Assembly (NCBI RefSeq): GCF_040712315.1
Contig: NC_134023.1
Location: forward strand, 12,967,442 to 13,031,441
DNA: 64,000 bases
Direction: 5' to 3'
Source: Castanea sativa
Taxonomy: Eukaryota > Streptophyta > Magnoliopsida > Fagales > Fagaceae
In this document: positions 24,489-35,249 of the stretch, piece by piece
Layout: the number at the start of each line of letters is the position of its first letter
Numbering within the stretch: the first letter of the stretch is position 1
Translations under genes and position numbers: made by a program
Notes under the pieces: generated by a model
What the model was told of the DNA's origin: nothing
The model's database searches: none
The model's input: the letters and a program-made list of their open reading frames with translations, nothing else

Positions 24489-25235
24489 AGCATCTCCAGC
24501 AAATTTTCCAAATTTTTGTACTGTTTGGAGAATGAACAGTAACTTTTACCTGTTAGCTACCTATTTTTTCAAATATACTTTCTAACAGATTTTTTATCCA
24601 TTCTCTATCTTATTTAAATATTATTTCTTCATTCTTTTTTATTCTTTTTTTAATATTTCTTTATTCTTCCTTTATTCATTCCTAACTGCTATATTTTTCA
24701 AATTCCCAACTACTATATTTTTTAATTTCATAACATTTTCAAATTTTGCAGCAGAAAGAGAACAAGAGGAGAGAATTTTTTTTTTTCTTTCAGTTGTTTG
24801 ATTTTGTTGGTTGACTTCAATGATCTCACGATGTTGGAATTTGAGAAGACAACAAGAAGAATCCAAGAAAAAATATAAAGGCGGAACCTCCTTTCACTTG
24901 TTCTGTGAGAAGCAACAGAGAGAGCGTATGAGAAAAAAGAAATCCAAAAGAAAGAGAAAGAATTAATATAATAGTAGTTGGTGTAATTTTTTAATAAAAA
25001 AAAAATTTTAATTGCTAATGTACAGTAGCCCATCAAACTTGATGAGCTACTGTTCATGAGCAAAAAATAAATTGTGATTTAGAGAATCTATTGGAGTAGC
25101 CCATCAAACTTGATGAGCTACTGTTCATGAGCAAAAAATAAATTGTGATTTAGAGAATCTATTGGAGACCATTTTTTGGGTTTCATTCTCTATTATAAAA
25201 ATTATTTGCTTTTACCTAAGCTATTGGAGATGCTC
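24489..25235. mobile_element. MITE with GAGCATCTCCA inverted ends, 747 bp
   Basis: Perfect 11-bp terminal inverted repeat GAGCATCTCCA. Flanks are TTG on the left and TTA on the right, compatible with a decayed 3-bp TWA duplication. The body contains several copies of 'tactgttcatgag'-type sequence and the 71-bp tandem duplication listed separately. The open frames at 24672-25063 minus lie inside it and look random. Confidence 0.65.
25024..25165. repeat. 71-bp tandem duplication with a hairpin in each unit
   Basis: Two almost perfect copies starting at 25024 and 25095. Each starts with a near-palindrome, GTAGC..ATCAA / TTGAT..GCTAC, that could form a cruciform. The near identity indicates a recent duplication inside the MITE. 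Confidence 0.9.
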
Positions 25236-26233
25236 TTATCTGCAAAACAATTCAGGAAGATTGAAGTTTCTGACTACTTGACACTTAACTGGACACATGA
25301 TGATTGATCGAAAGTCATGGATCTAGAATTCAATTAAGGTGAGTATTCTAATTTCTACGATTTCAAGCCTTAGTTGCTAGAGTATAAAAGAAGTAATACA
25401 AAACAACAAAGTTGAAGTTTTCGAGAGTTGTGTATTGTGCTCTTAGGGTTTATATAATATGTATCCAAAACTTATTTTGATTCTACTTGAGTTATAAAAT
25501 GTTAGTCTCTAGAATCTAGATAGTCGTTGAAGATACACTGGAAAACAGCTCAAGAAACTGCTTAAAAGTTAAAGGTATTATTGCCTCGACTATAAGCTCA
25601 ATTGCAACTCCAATGATCAAGCTTCAATTAACTTCGATTGGAAGCTCAACCCCACTTGACCAACCAAGTTTCGTGTTTTTCAATTTTCTAATGTGACCTA
25701 TGATGACTAAGTGTTAGGAGCTTTACGAGTTGCTGATGATGACATGAGGAATTGAAGTGCTTGGACAACATTAGGCTAGTCACTTGGCTTAATGTTTTCT
25801 CAAGACACCAATGGCTCCTCATGTCAATCTAGTGAAGCTTCTAAGTGCTCTTTGAGGGGGACAAGCTTAGTCTATCTACTGAATTCAGAATGATGAGCAG
25901 GATGAATAGCAGCATGTGGAGGCACCTTGCTCCACATGATACCCCAAGGCCATGGCAAGGGCAGGCCATGGCAAGGGCGAGCCATGGTGGGCAAAGATGA
26001 TTCGATGATGATGGGCAGTAGTAGGTAGTGCTGACCCTAGGTGATGGTGCATGGCATCGTGGCTTGGCTGAGGATTACATTATGTGTGGGCTTGGTGGCT
26101 TATGTGCAAGGCAGTGCTGGGCTGCTGTGATGATTATAGGCTGTGCAGGTATTGGGATAGTTGGTGCTGGCAGAATGCATGGACTTGTATGAGTGGGCTG
26201 ATGGCAGTTACTTGATGTGCTGCATATGGACAT

Positions 26234-27037
26234 TGTAAGGACACAATTCAAATTCCCAAACTACGACTGGGAGAAAAATGGGCTTGAAAGGCCTTTCTTC
26301 ACAATGAATTTGTAGAGGATGGGCTTGTAATTTAGATTTCAAGGATGGTTTAGACAATCACAAAAAGAACGGGCTTTGGGCCCAATAGAACAGAACAAAG
26401 AACCGTTTGCAAAGAGTAAGACTGAGAAATCGTCCTCGGATTGTGTCCGAGGATGGTTTATAATAATATTTCACAAGTTTGGATACAAGTGTTGATAATC
26501 ATTTACTATTGGCTCTCTCTCTTTTACTCAGAAAGTCCTCTCCCTTTCTTCGTATGCCTTTCCTCCTATTTATATCCTTTTCCTTCCCTTCATCGCCTTC
26601 CACTTTCCTGATTGCAATCCTCATTTTCGGATACTTGTCCCATCCATCCTTCCCTAAAGCCCGATGGGATTAGGGACCAAGTTCCAAGCTCGATGTTCAG
26701 GTCCCATCCTTCCATCTATACAGTCAGCGTATCAATTTACAGAGCCTTTAATGTATGGGCTGGTAAGGCTTTATTTTTAGACATTCCACCGTTCTTTCTA
26801 CCGCCCTCCACGTATACCGTGCATCCCCATAATTGTAGGACTCTTTATAATATAACCTGTGGATACTAAACTTCTCTTCCTATGTCCTCGCATTGTAATC
26901 CGAGGACAAATCTACTCCTGACGTGTTTGGATATGTAAATAGTCCACGACCATTTTGATGTCTTGATTTTGGGTTTCCAGCCCAAAATACTTTGTCTGGC
27001 CATCCTTCATATACTATCGGGGCCCAATACCCCTACA
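26234..27037 (-). repeat. 3' LTR of the Tat element
   Basis: 804 bp, TGTAAGGACAC...CCCCTACA on the plus strand, that is TGTA...TACA inverted ends. Aligned by eye with 36699-37494 it is about 97% identical. It includes a small foldback 'ctcggattgtgtccgag' near 26434. Open frames at 26479-26869 are LTR sequence, not genes. Confidence 0.93.
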
Positions 27038-27054
27038 ATAGCCCCTCGAGTTTC
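27038..27054 (-). other. Polypurine tract next to the 3' LTR
   Basis: Minus strand reads ctcgaggggctat immediately before the LTR start (TGTAGGGG). The purine run GAGGGG is in the expected place for second-strand priming. Confidence 0.6.
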
Positions 27055-27319
27055 TTTATTTTTTCACCTCGGGAGAAAAATAGAATCTCGACTTAAAAGA
27101 CCCCTTTACCCTGCAGAATTTTGGCAATATTGTTGACAGAAATAATTTTCTGAATCGCCTATCGCGTGTTCCCAATGCTTCGGTATGCGAAACGCCCCCG
27201 AATTGATTGTTGGCGCTTCTATGTCCCCCACGTTTTATTAATATGACACATATCCAACGGTTGAGAGTGATTCCTCGGGCCGAGGCGGGAATTCGCCCGC
27301 TTTAAAACACCTTTCGACA

Positions 27320-27327
27320 TATAAATA
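27320..27327 (+). promoter_or_regulatory. TATA box of the antisense gene
   Basis: TATAAATA on the plus strand, just inside the element after the LTR. A pyrimidine-rich leader with a 'ctctctctc' stretch (27402-27412) follows, and the first long reading frame starts at 27598. The arrangement suggests the antisense gene has its own promoter rather than using the LTR. Confidence 0.5.
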
Positions 27328-27597
27328 CTAATTTTCTTCAAAATTCTTCACACAACGTAAACCTCATAACGTACCCGCCACACTTTTCATCTCCCCGTAC
27401 TCTCTCTCTCGTCTATCAAGTACCCCGTCCGAGGTGACCGTGCTTTCTTCCTTTTTAAAAGTAAGTTCTTCAATACTCGCCCTCCTTATCGCCTTTTTTG
27501 TTTTCTTTTGTTTCTTTTCTTTCCCATCTTCTTTTTCACCGTGTCTTTCATCCCCGCATAGTTATTTTTCTCCACACCCCCCTTTTTTTCAAAAAGA

Positions 27598-30202
27598 ATG
27601 GGTAGATTTGCGTCCCCGGTGGATTCAAACGAAAAAATAGAACGCTTAAGGTTAGGTACAAAATTCCCTCGGATGTATCCATTAGGTACTGTAACGAGGA
27701 AGAGTATTATACAAAAAGAAAAACGGGGGGAAGTTGTAATCCCGATGATTGCGTTCATCGAAGCGGGGAATGAAAATCCCCATGGAACCGTGACTAGGGA
27801 TTATCTTAGGGCTTTTAGGTTGGCTCCCACCCAAAGGTGCCCCAAATGTCTTTAGGATCTTAGGTTCCATAGATGCTTTAAATGAGAAGATGAACCTAGG
27901 GCTCACTCACCACGACGTGAACTCGGGTTTATAACCTCCATCACCTAAGCAAAAAAGATGAATATTACCTAAAGTCTAGACATCCGTAAGTCGCTAATTC
28001 AATGTCTGCCGAATCAAATAAGTGGCCTAAAATGACTTCCCGATCATATCGTGAAATTGGCACGACGGCCTCCCCCGTCCGACAAGGGAAGGGACTCCGT
28101 GTGAAGTTTCTTTTACATACTTTTATCTTTCGTCTTTTTACTTACTCTTACCCACTTTTACTTGATAACTCGCAGATCCACACGCAGCCGGATCGTCATC
28201 CCAACCTTGTGGATTTCGGGCGATTGGATAGGATCCTACAAGCCGAGATCTTCGTGCACACCGACGGCCAACTCCGTGCGGCTCATCTGATCCTCGGCTA
28301 CACTCCAATATCAAAAGCCTTTCGTGCGCCGAAGTGCGTGATTAAAGCCCGAGATCCTCGTCTTCCTCGGATTAGCGTTGCCGTGGAGGGTTTTTTGCTA
28401 CCGGGGGACTACCATTCCTCAAGGTACTTTGGTCACCCAACCAATCCAACCGCCACCATTTGTTCCATTGGGATTCCCACAAGTCCTTTCTCCACAATTT
28501 TAACCTCTGAAGCCGCATCTTCCTACCTTACCGTAAAGGAAGAAGAAGAAGAAGAAGAAGTTGACGTACCAGGATTCCGAGGACGAGTTTGAGGTTTTTA
28601 ATCAACTCTACTCTCCCGAAGATTCAACTTCCATCCCTCGGCACTTCCACCCAAATCTCAAAGGTTACTACCGAAGAACTTCGACGTTACGGGCATTCAA
28701 CGAAAGATTAAGCCCAGCCTCGAAAGATGTCCTCGAGGGTGCCGACAAGGACCCTAGAGTCCAAGAACCTCCAAAAGAGGTGCGCCCTGACTCAAGAAAA
28801 GGGTGCTGACAAACGCCCTGAAGCTAGGCTTCCTCCTCCTCCTTCATCCTCCCAAACTCAACGTGCCACCATAGCTGATCTCAAAAGAAAAAGGGATCAG
28901 CCGAAAGGGAAAGAAGTTGTGGAGGTAGGAAAGGGTTCTGTATCCAAGGAGCCCGAGGTGGAAAAGGGTGCAAAGCAGCCCGCACCATACGTACTAGGTC
29001 GGAAAGAAGAACCGACCAACAGCGGTCGTACGCGCTCCCCGTATGGCTTCCTCGACCTTTCTATGGACGACGAGGTCATTACCGTGGATGCGTCCATTAG
29101 AAATTCTTCGATGAAGGACAAGCATGCGTCGCATGCTTTGGAGCAGCACCGTTACTCCCCGAGGATATGATTGAGCCGAGAAAGAAAAGTGGACCACACC
29201 GTCTTCATGACTTTGAAGAAGGAGCTTGCAATGGTGAGTTTTCTCTAAAACCTTGACTTTTGTTTTTATTTCCTATATATATCCATATGTCTAAGTTTTA
29301 TATGTTTTGTTCGTAGGCCGTTCAATCTGCCCACAGGGCAAAAGAGATTGGCATTAATGGCAACAAGTCTCTGAGGGCCGAGGAGTCCAGGCGTGAAACT
29401 CGCTCAAAAGATCTCGACCTTCATAAGAAGAAACCGCAGAGGTCACAAAGAAATTGGCTAAGGCCGAGAGTGCCAAGGCGGGCTTAGAGGCTGATCTCGA
29501 AAACGACGACTAAACAGGCCGAGGATCGCTGCCTAATGCTTCGCCAAGCCGAGGATAACCTCTTACAGACGAAGGCTCGTAGAGGATCTTAAGAAAGATT
29601 TGAACGAGTCTGAGAAGGCCAAAGAAGAAGCCATCAAGGGCAAAGAAGAGGCCACTGAGGAGAAGAAAAAGACTGAGAAAGCAAAAGAAGAGGCCGAGAA
29701 CTCGAGGGACCAAGCCGAACAAGACGGCTATGATATAGGCGTGAAGGAGGTCACCGAAACCTTCAAGGCTCGTGTTCCCGAGGTATGTAGGCATCATCGT
29801 TTTCCAAGTGTGGAACGAGGCACTTTCCCAAGCCTGGGCCGATGCCTCTTCCACTCTTGGAAAGCGAGAGTGTCTACTATCCTCCCGCAATTCGCGCTTC
29901 TTCCATTCCCGACACCGCACAAGAAGCCGCCCTGTGGATCATCCGAGGATAAGCAAGTGGTGATTTGGTCAAGACTCAACTCTTCCCGAAGATGCCCCCG
30001 AACAACTTGACCTCGCACAAGAAAAGGCAATTGAAGACGTACCTTCAAGTGATCTTCTGGAATCTTCAAAGGATGAGTCATGGGTGATCAAGCTAACCCA
30101 ATAACCTTGATAGATGATCCCAAAGGCAAAGGAATTGCCGTTGAGTCCCTGGCCAAACCTTTTCCATCTCCTCAAGACCCCAAAGGCCCTCCTCAAGATT
30201 AA
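27598..30202 (+). pseudogene. Antisense extra gene (aORF) of the Tat element
   Basis: The plus-strand coding trace runs against the direction of gag-pol. It begins MGRFASPVDSNEKIERLR and continues with GEVVIPMIAFIE and a GTVTRDYLRAFRLAP-type block, a signature of proteins often annotated in plant genomes as retrotransposon or plant transposon proteins. A second block (about 28176-28420) includes KAFRAPKCVIKARDPRLPRI. Then come an acidic run (28537-28600), a basic KRKR region, TVDASIRN, and a long Lys/Glu coiled coil (29600-29760), followed by FQVWNEALSQA in another frame. The end is near PSPQDPKGPPQD with a stop at 30200-30202. Two short GT-AG introns are likely (28101-28175 and 29234-29316). 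Several frameshifts break it. Its biochemical function is unknown; antisense genes at this place are known in Tat elements such as Grande and RIRE2. Confidence 0.75.
29234..29316 (+). other. Predicted intron of the antisense gene
   Basis: Donor caatg|gtgagt, acceptor ttcgtag|gccgtt, 83 bp, T-rich. Coding character (ELAMV... then AVQSAHRAKEI) resumes after the acceptor. Confidence 0.65.
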
Positions 30203-30479
30203 GCCGAAACAGTGACTTGCTTGTTGTCTTTCCTTTCTTTATTTTTATTTTGTCTCCAAGTGTAATACCTAAGTATAGGTGCAAAAGTACTATTTTGGAA
30301 TTTTAATACAAGAATGAATGTTTGTTTTTAGATGATTCTCATATATATATTTTTTTGTTTTTATGCTGATCATATCATTTCATAAATATCATCTTTTTGT
30401 CTTTTACCAAAGTTATTAGCAACAACTTGAATTGAAATTTGATACAAATATCTGATGTTTATGTCAAAAAAGAACAGAA
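30203..30479. other. Spacer after the antisense gene
   Basis: T-rich plus-strand sequence ('ttgtctttcctttcttta', 'tgtaatacctaag') that looks like a 3' untranslated region for the antisense gene. No coding content. Confidence 0.4.
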
Positions 30480-31330
30480 GTATTAATTTTTCCCAAGTAA
30501 ATGATTCGAGGATCGAGGCATACCAAGCTTCAGCTTGGTACTTAGATAAATAAATTTAAAATGTTAATTTTCCCAAAGTAGATGATCCGAGGACCAGACG
30601 TAACTTAGGTTCTGTTTAACACTTAGTAAAGAGTATCAATTTAGACGAGGTATGTGGTCCGAGGATCCAGGCATACCAAGTTTCAGCTTGATACTTAGAT
30701 GAATAATTTTAAATGTTAATTTTCCCAAAGTAGATGATCCGAGGACCCGACGTAACTTAGGTTCGGTTTAACACTTAGTAAGGAGTATCAATTTAGACGA
30801 GGTATGTGGTCCGAGGATCCTGCATACCAAGTTTCAAATGCCTTGATACTTAGATGAATAATTTTAAAAATGTTAATTTTCCCAAAGTAGATGATCCAGG
30901 ACCGTACGTAACTTAGGTTCGTTTTTAACACTTAGTAAAGAGTATCAATTTAGACGAGGTATGTGGTCCGAGGATCCGTGCATACCAAGTTTCAGCTTGG
31001 ATACTTAGATGAATAAATTTAAAATGTTAATTTTCCCAAAGTAGATGATCCGAGGACCAGACGTAAATTAGGTTCTGTTTAACACATAGTAAAGAGTATC
31101 AATTTAGACGAGGTATGTGGTCCGAGGATCCAGGCATACCAAGTTTCAGCTTGATACTTAGATGAATAATTTTAAAAATGTTAATTTTCCCAAAGTAGAT
31201 GATCCGAGGACCGTACGTAACTTAGGGTTCTGCTTTTAACACTTAGTAAAGAGTATCAATTTAGACGAGGTACGTGGTCCGAGGATCCAGCATACCAAGT
31301 TTCAACTTGATACTTAGACGAATGAAGATA
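30480..31330. repeat. Tandem array, period about 154 bp, five copies
   Basis: The phrase 'gatgatcc(gagga)' starts units at 30581, 30733, 30890, 31043 and 31198 (spacing 152, 157, 153, 155). A partial unit precedes at about 30485. Each unit has 'ttaattttcccaaagtag', 'gacgtaacttaggttc', 'gagtatcaatttagacgagg' and 'cataccaagtttcagcttg'. The two half-units each carry a 'ccgagga' core. Variation between copies is concentrated at CC(G/A)G-type positions. Such arrays in the 3' spacer of Tat elements are known sources of satellite DNA. Confidence 0.93.
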
Positions 31331-31379
31331 ACGAATATAATGTAGTTTACAACAAAGAAGAACGGCCGAAGTGCCTTTT

Positions 31380-32560
31380 ATTTAGTAATAGTACCTTCGT
31401 AGATTATTTACATTCCGTGGACGTTGTACAACATTTTCGTCCAAATCCTCCAGATTGTAGGCCCCTATTCCTCGCTACCGAAGTAATACGATAAGGTCCT
31501 TCCCGCCTGGGCCCCAATTTTCCCCACGCAGGTTCTTCATCGTGCCCAAAACTTTCCTTAGTACTAAGTCACCTGGTCCAAGAGGTCGGTTTCACATGAG
31601 AATCATACCCCTCGCTGAGCTTATGTTGATAATAAGCTAGTTGAACCATGGCGCTTTCTCGCCGTTCCTCAACTAAGTCTAAGTTTCTCATTACCGTATC
31701 ATCATTGCTATCTGAATAAAGGAGTTTTTCTTCGTGTCGGGAACCCAGCTTCTAAGGGGATTACCGCCTCGGCCCCATAAGTCATGGCGAAGGGTGTTTC
31801 TCATGTGGATCTACGTGGTGTAGTTCTATACGTCCACAAGACATGTGGCAGCTTCTTCCACCCACCTCCCCTTGGCGTCACCCAACCTCTTTTCGAGTCC
31901 GCTTACTATTACTTTGTTGACAGCCCGCTTGCCCATTTCCTTGGGGATAAGCCAGCAGTGGAATATCTATTCGTAATGCCAAGATCACAAAAGCATTTCC
32001 GAAAGGCTTTGCTATCAAATTGTAAACCATTATCTGAAATGAGTACGAGGAATGCCGAACCCGGTAACGATATTCTTCCATACAAACTTTTTTGCTTCCG
32101 TGTCTCGATGTTTGATAATGGCTCACTTCAACCCATTTGGTGAAGTAACTGCTCCCACGAGAAGCCACCGTCCGTTTCCCGTTGCTTTGGGAAGGGTCCA
32201 ACAATGTCCAAGCCCCATCGGGGCAAAAGGCCATGGGCTAGATGCAGGATTCGTGACTCCACCCGGTTGATGTATATTTGGAGCCGAACCTTTGACATTG
32301 GTCACATTTCTTTGCATAATCTTGCGCTTCTCTCTCGCATATTTGGCCACCAATAGCCCCGAGTAAGGGCCCCGTGAGCTAAAGACCTTCCCTCCTCGTG
32401 TGACTTCCACAAATGCCTTCGTGTAACTCTTCCAAAAGTAGCTCCGTTGCCTCGGTGTATGCATAGCAAATATGGTCCCGAAAAGGAACGTTTGTACAAT
32501 TTTTGGTCCCTCGGATAACCAGAAACGAGTGGCTTTCCCGCGAACTTTATCTCGCTTCAA
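31380..32560 (-). pseudogene. Integrase of the Tat element (degenerate)
   Basis: Minus-strand pieces in shifting frames: GYWWPNMRE (zinc-binding region, about 32350), SIHQP-like NIHQPGG and NPASSPWPFAPMGLG (start of the catalytic core, about 32240), GSSYFTKWVEVSHYQ (about 32130), AYPQGNGQAG (end of the catalytic core, about 31930), and GIGAYNLEDLDENVV (C-terminal domain, about 31430). The protein would cut LTR ends and insert the cDNA. At least five frame changes are visible, so it is inactive as read. Plus-strand open frames at 31784-32270 and 32503-33043 are antisense shadows. Confidence 0.85.
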
Positions 32561-32649
32561 ACTTTTCTCCAGCAGATGTCATTCCCGAGAAATGTTACTA
32601 TTTGATCCATCCAACTAGGCCCCGTCCTAATTTGAAGAATTTTGAGTGG

Positions 32650-33215
32650 AGTTATTATCCGTCCCAAATGGGTTTCAACAAATCTTCAACGAGGATAACT
32701 CGTGGTAGACTTTGTGCCGAGGACGTCGCGAGCGTGGCTAATGAGTCGGCGTGGGTGTTGCCACATCCGGATACATGCAATAGTAGAAATGACTCAAATT
32801 TAGATTGCATATACCGACCCGGGTTAGGTATTCTCGCATTCGGAATCCCTTGCTTCTAGCTTGCCTTCTCTACTTGGCCTACCACCAATAGTGAATCCGA
32901 GAACATCGCACCGTCTTTCCTCCCATTTTATGAACCATGTTCATCCCCGCGAGGACGGCTTCATACTCGCTTCGTTGTTGGTGGCCGAGAATCCCAATCT
33001 CAAAGATTTCTCAAAAGTAATTCTCCGGGGATATCAAAACTAGTCCGATACCCGATCCCTCTCGATTTGCCGTCTCCATCAACATGGACTTTCCATAATG
33101 GAGGCCCTTCACACGAAATCATGCCTACCGATTTTTTACCCATGCCTTCTTGATAGTCTTCCAACGAAGGCTCAAAGAAATTCCGCCACAAGGCGTCCGC
33201 GATGACTCTGTCCCT
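32650..33215 (-). pseudogene. Second (archaeal-type) RNase H of the Tat element
   Basis: The minus strand encodes PPLWKVHVDGDGKSRGIGY (about 33060-33105), the first strand of an RNase H fold with the catalytic Asp in VDG, followed by GELLLRN. Extension to about 32650 is through broken frames. A second RNase H placed between the Gypsy RNase H and integrase is a recognised feature of the Tat lineage. Frameshifts make this copy non-functional. Confidence 0.6.
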
Positions 33216-33560
33216 TTATAGAGGTGCGGGCATATACTTGATATCGAAAGCTCCTAGGACAGCTCCCCATTTGGCAATTCTTCCCATATAATCGCACTTC
33301 GCAGAATTGATTTTAAGAGGGAGTCGTGTAAGAACAACAACCGATGAGACCGGAAGTAATGGGGAAGTCTTCGTGTAGCATGTACCATCGCCAAGATAGC
33401 TTTCTCCAAAGGGCAAATAACTCCGGCCTACGCAGAGATTTGCTTACATAATAAACCGGTCTCTGATGTTATTGTCATCTCGGATAAGAACCAAACTAAC
33501 AAAGATGGTTAGCCACCGCAATATATGCAAACGTAATCTCATCAACCTCTCGGTCGAGAC
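33216..33560 (-). pseudogene. Gypsy RNase H of the Tat element
   Basis: Encodes GRIAKWGAVLGAFDIKYMP (about 33230-33290), the typical C-terminal signature of Tat RNase H, preceded by LPLK and, further up in another frame, RPVYYVSKSL (about 33440). It degrades the RNA strand of the RNA:DNA hybrid during reverse transcription. Broken by frameshifts. Confidence 0.8.
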
Positions 33561-34560
33561 ATAACCGGTGGTCGCGAGAGATATTCTTTTAGCGTTGGAA
33601 AGCTACGCGCACTCCCTCGGTCCATTCAAAACCCTTCCATTTGTTTAATAATTGAAAGAAAGGCCTCGCATCTGTCCGCGGACCGAGATATAAATCGGCC
33701 GAGAGCAAGCAATATACCCGTTAGCCTTTGCACTTCTTTAGGATTCCGAGGTGGGTGTAAGCCGTTTATCGCCTTAACCCGAGCAAAGATTCACTTCAAT
33801 CCCCCGCGAGTCACCATATATCCTAGAAACTTACCCGACCCCACACCGAAAGAGCATTTAGAGGCATTGAGCCGCAATTTATACTCTCTTAGCTTCGAAA
33901 AGTGTTGCTCGATCTTCCATGTGCAAACTTCTTTACTCTTTACCACCATATCGTCCACGTATACCTCAATATTTTTTCCTAGTTGTGCCTCAAACATCCT
34001 CGTCATCATCCTTTGGTAGGTAGCCCCTCGTTTTTCAAACCAAAAGGCATTACCTTATAGTGATAATTTCCGTAGGAGTGACGAATGCCTTCTCCTGTCC
34101 TCAACGGCTAAAGGTATCCGGTGATAACCTTGGAAAGCATCAAGAAAACTCATCCGAGGATGTCCAACAAGAAGCCGTCAACCAATTGATCAATTCGAGG
34201 CATCGGGAATGAGTCCTTTGGGCAAGCTTTGTTTAAATCCGTGAAGTCTACACAAACTCTCCACTTCCCATTCTTCTTTTTCACCACCACCGTACGGGCT
34301 AACCATTCAGATAGAACACTTCTTTAATAGCCCCCCGCTTGAAGTTTGAGCACTTCCTCTTTACTTCGCTCGAATGTTCTTTTCGAGGACCTCCGAGGAG
34401 GTCGCTCCTCCACTACGCTGGATTGACCCTTAAATGATGACATATGAAGTTCGATCAACCCCGGGGCCTCATACGCGTTCCAAGCGAACACATCCATATT
34501 TTTCTTTAAAATAAAATCGCCTCTCGTCTTCTCTTCGCGCAATTGAACTCCAACCCGGAA
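33561..34560 (-). pseudogene. Reverse transcriptase of the Tat element
   Basis: Minus-strand pieces in order: KNMDVFAWNAYEAPGL (about 34460-34510), PPRRSSK and SKEEVLKLQAGGY (leading into the palm domain), then an open stretch 34009-33791 with EVYVDDMVVKSK. This carries the Y-x-D-D catalytic motif (33950-33961), followed by LRLNASKCSFGVGSGKFLGY. After that RPRNPKEVQRLTG-like connection residues appear in shifting frames. It copies element RNA into cDNA. Numerous frameshifts and a stop at 34324 make it inactive as read. Confidence 0.88.
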
Positions 34561-34958
34561 GAACTTTTCAGGATCATTGTCTATGATAATTTTCTCCAAT
34601 TCTTCACACGTTGCTTCATCCACCTCGGCTGGGAAGAGACTTTGATTGCTATGCTTCACCGTTAGCCGAGGACGGAGTTCGGTTCGGTCGACGCAGAATT
34701 GCAGCTCGTGACACACCTGCCGAGCCACGTACCGACTCCCAAGTAACTCCACCACCCGATCTCCGAATGAAATTTGATTTTGACATGCAAGGTTGAGGAA
34801 ACAGCCCCTAACGCATGCAGCCAAGGTCTCGCCACAATAGCCGTATAGGGAGAGTAGGCATCGACCACGATGAAATCTACGTCTACCACCTCCGACCTCG
34901 ATTGCACAGCAGCCTAATCCGTCCCTTCGGAACAACAAATTTCTCCCTTCGAAGCTTA

Positions 34959-35228
34959 TCAAGGTGAGTCATATGGCATAAGATCTTCAACTCTTAACTT
35001 CAAGCCTCTAAATAGGTCGTGGTACATGATATCCGCACCACTACCTTGATCAACCATTACCCTTTTTACATCATAGTTCCCTATTCCGAGGGTTACCACT
35101 AAGGCATCATCATGAGGTTGGATGGTCCCCATCTTGTCCTCTTCGCAGAAACTTAGGACCGGGGATACTTGCCTTGATCCTCTTCGCCGATCCCGTGACT
35201 CCTCGGCCAATGTTCGAGCAACCGACAT
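34959..35228 (-). pseudogene. Aspartic protease region of the Tat element
   Basis: A 90-codon open stretch with VMVDQGSGADIMYHDLF around residue 60 (about 35020-35055). D-Q-G-S-G-A-D is the active-site loop of retroviral-type aspartic proteases in Tat elements. The protease would cut the Gag-Pol polyprotein. A frame break towards the reverse transcriptase and another towards gag indicate decay. Confidence 0.82.
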
Positions 35229-35249
35229 TACCCCCCGAAAGGAGCGAGC

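Noticed and set aside
28002..28592. 196-codon plus-strand frame as a separate protein gene
   Set aside because: It is one segment of the broken antisense gene; its middle spans a likely intron (28101-28175) and its end runs out of frame into the acidic tail.
30480..31330. CRISPR-like array
   Set aside because: The units are contiguous tandem repeats without unique spacers, in a plant retrotransposon.
31784..32859. Plus-strand frames of 72-119 codons over the integrase
   Set aside because: Shadows of the minus-strand integrase and RNase H; no independent motif.
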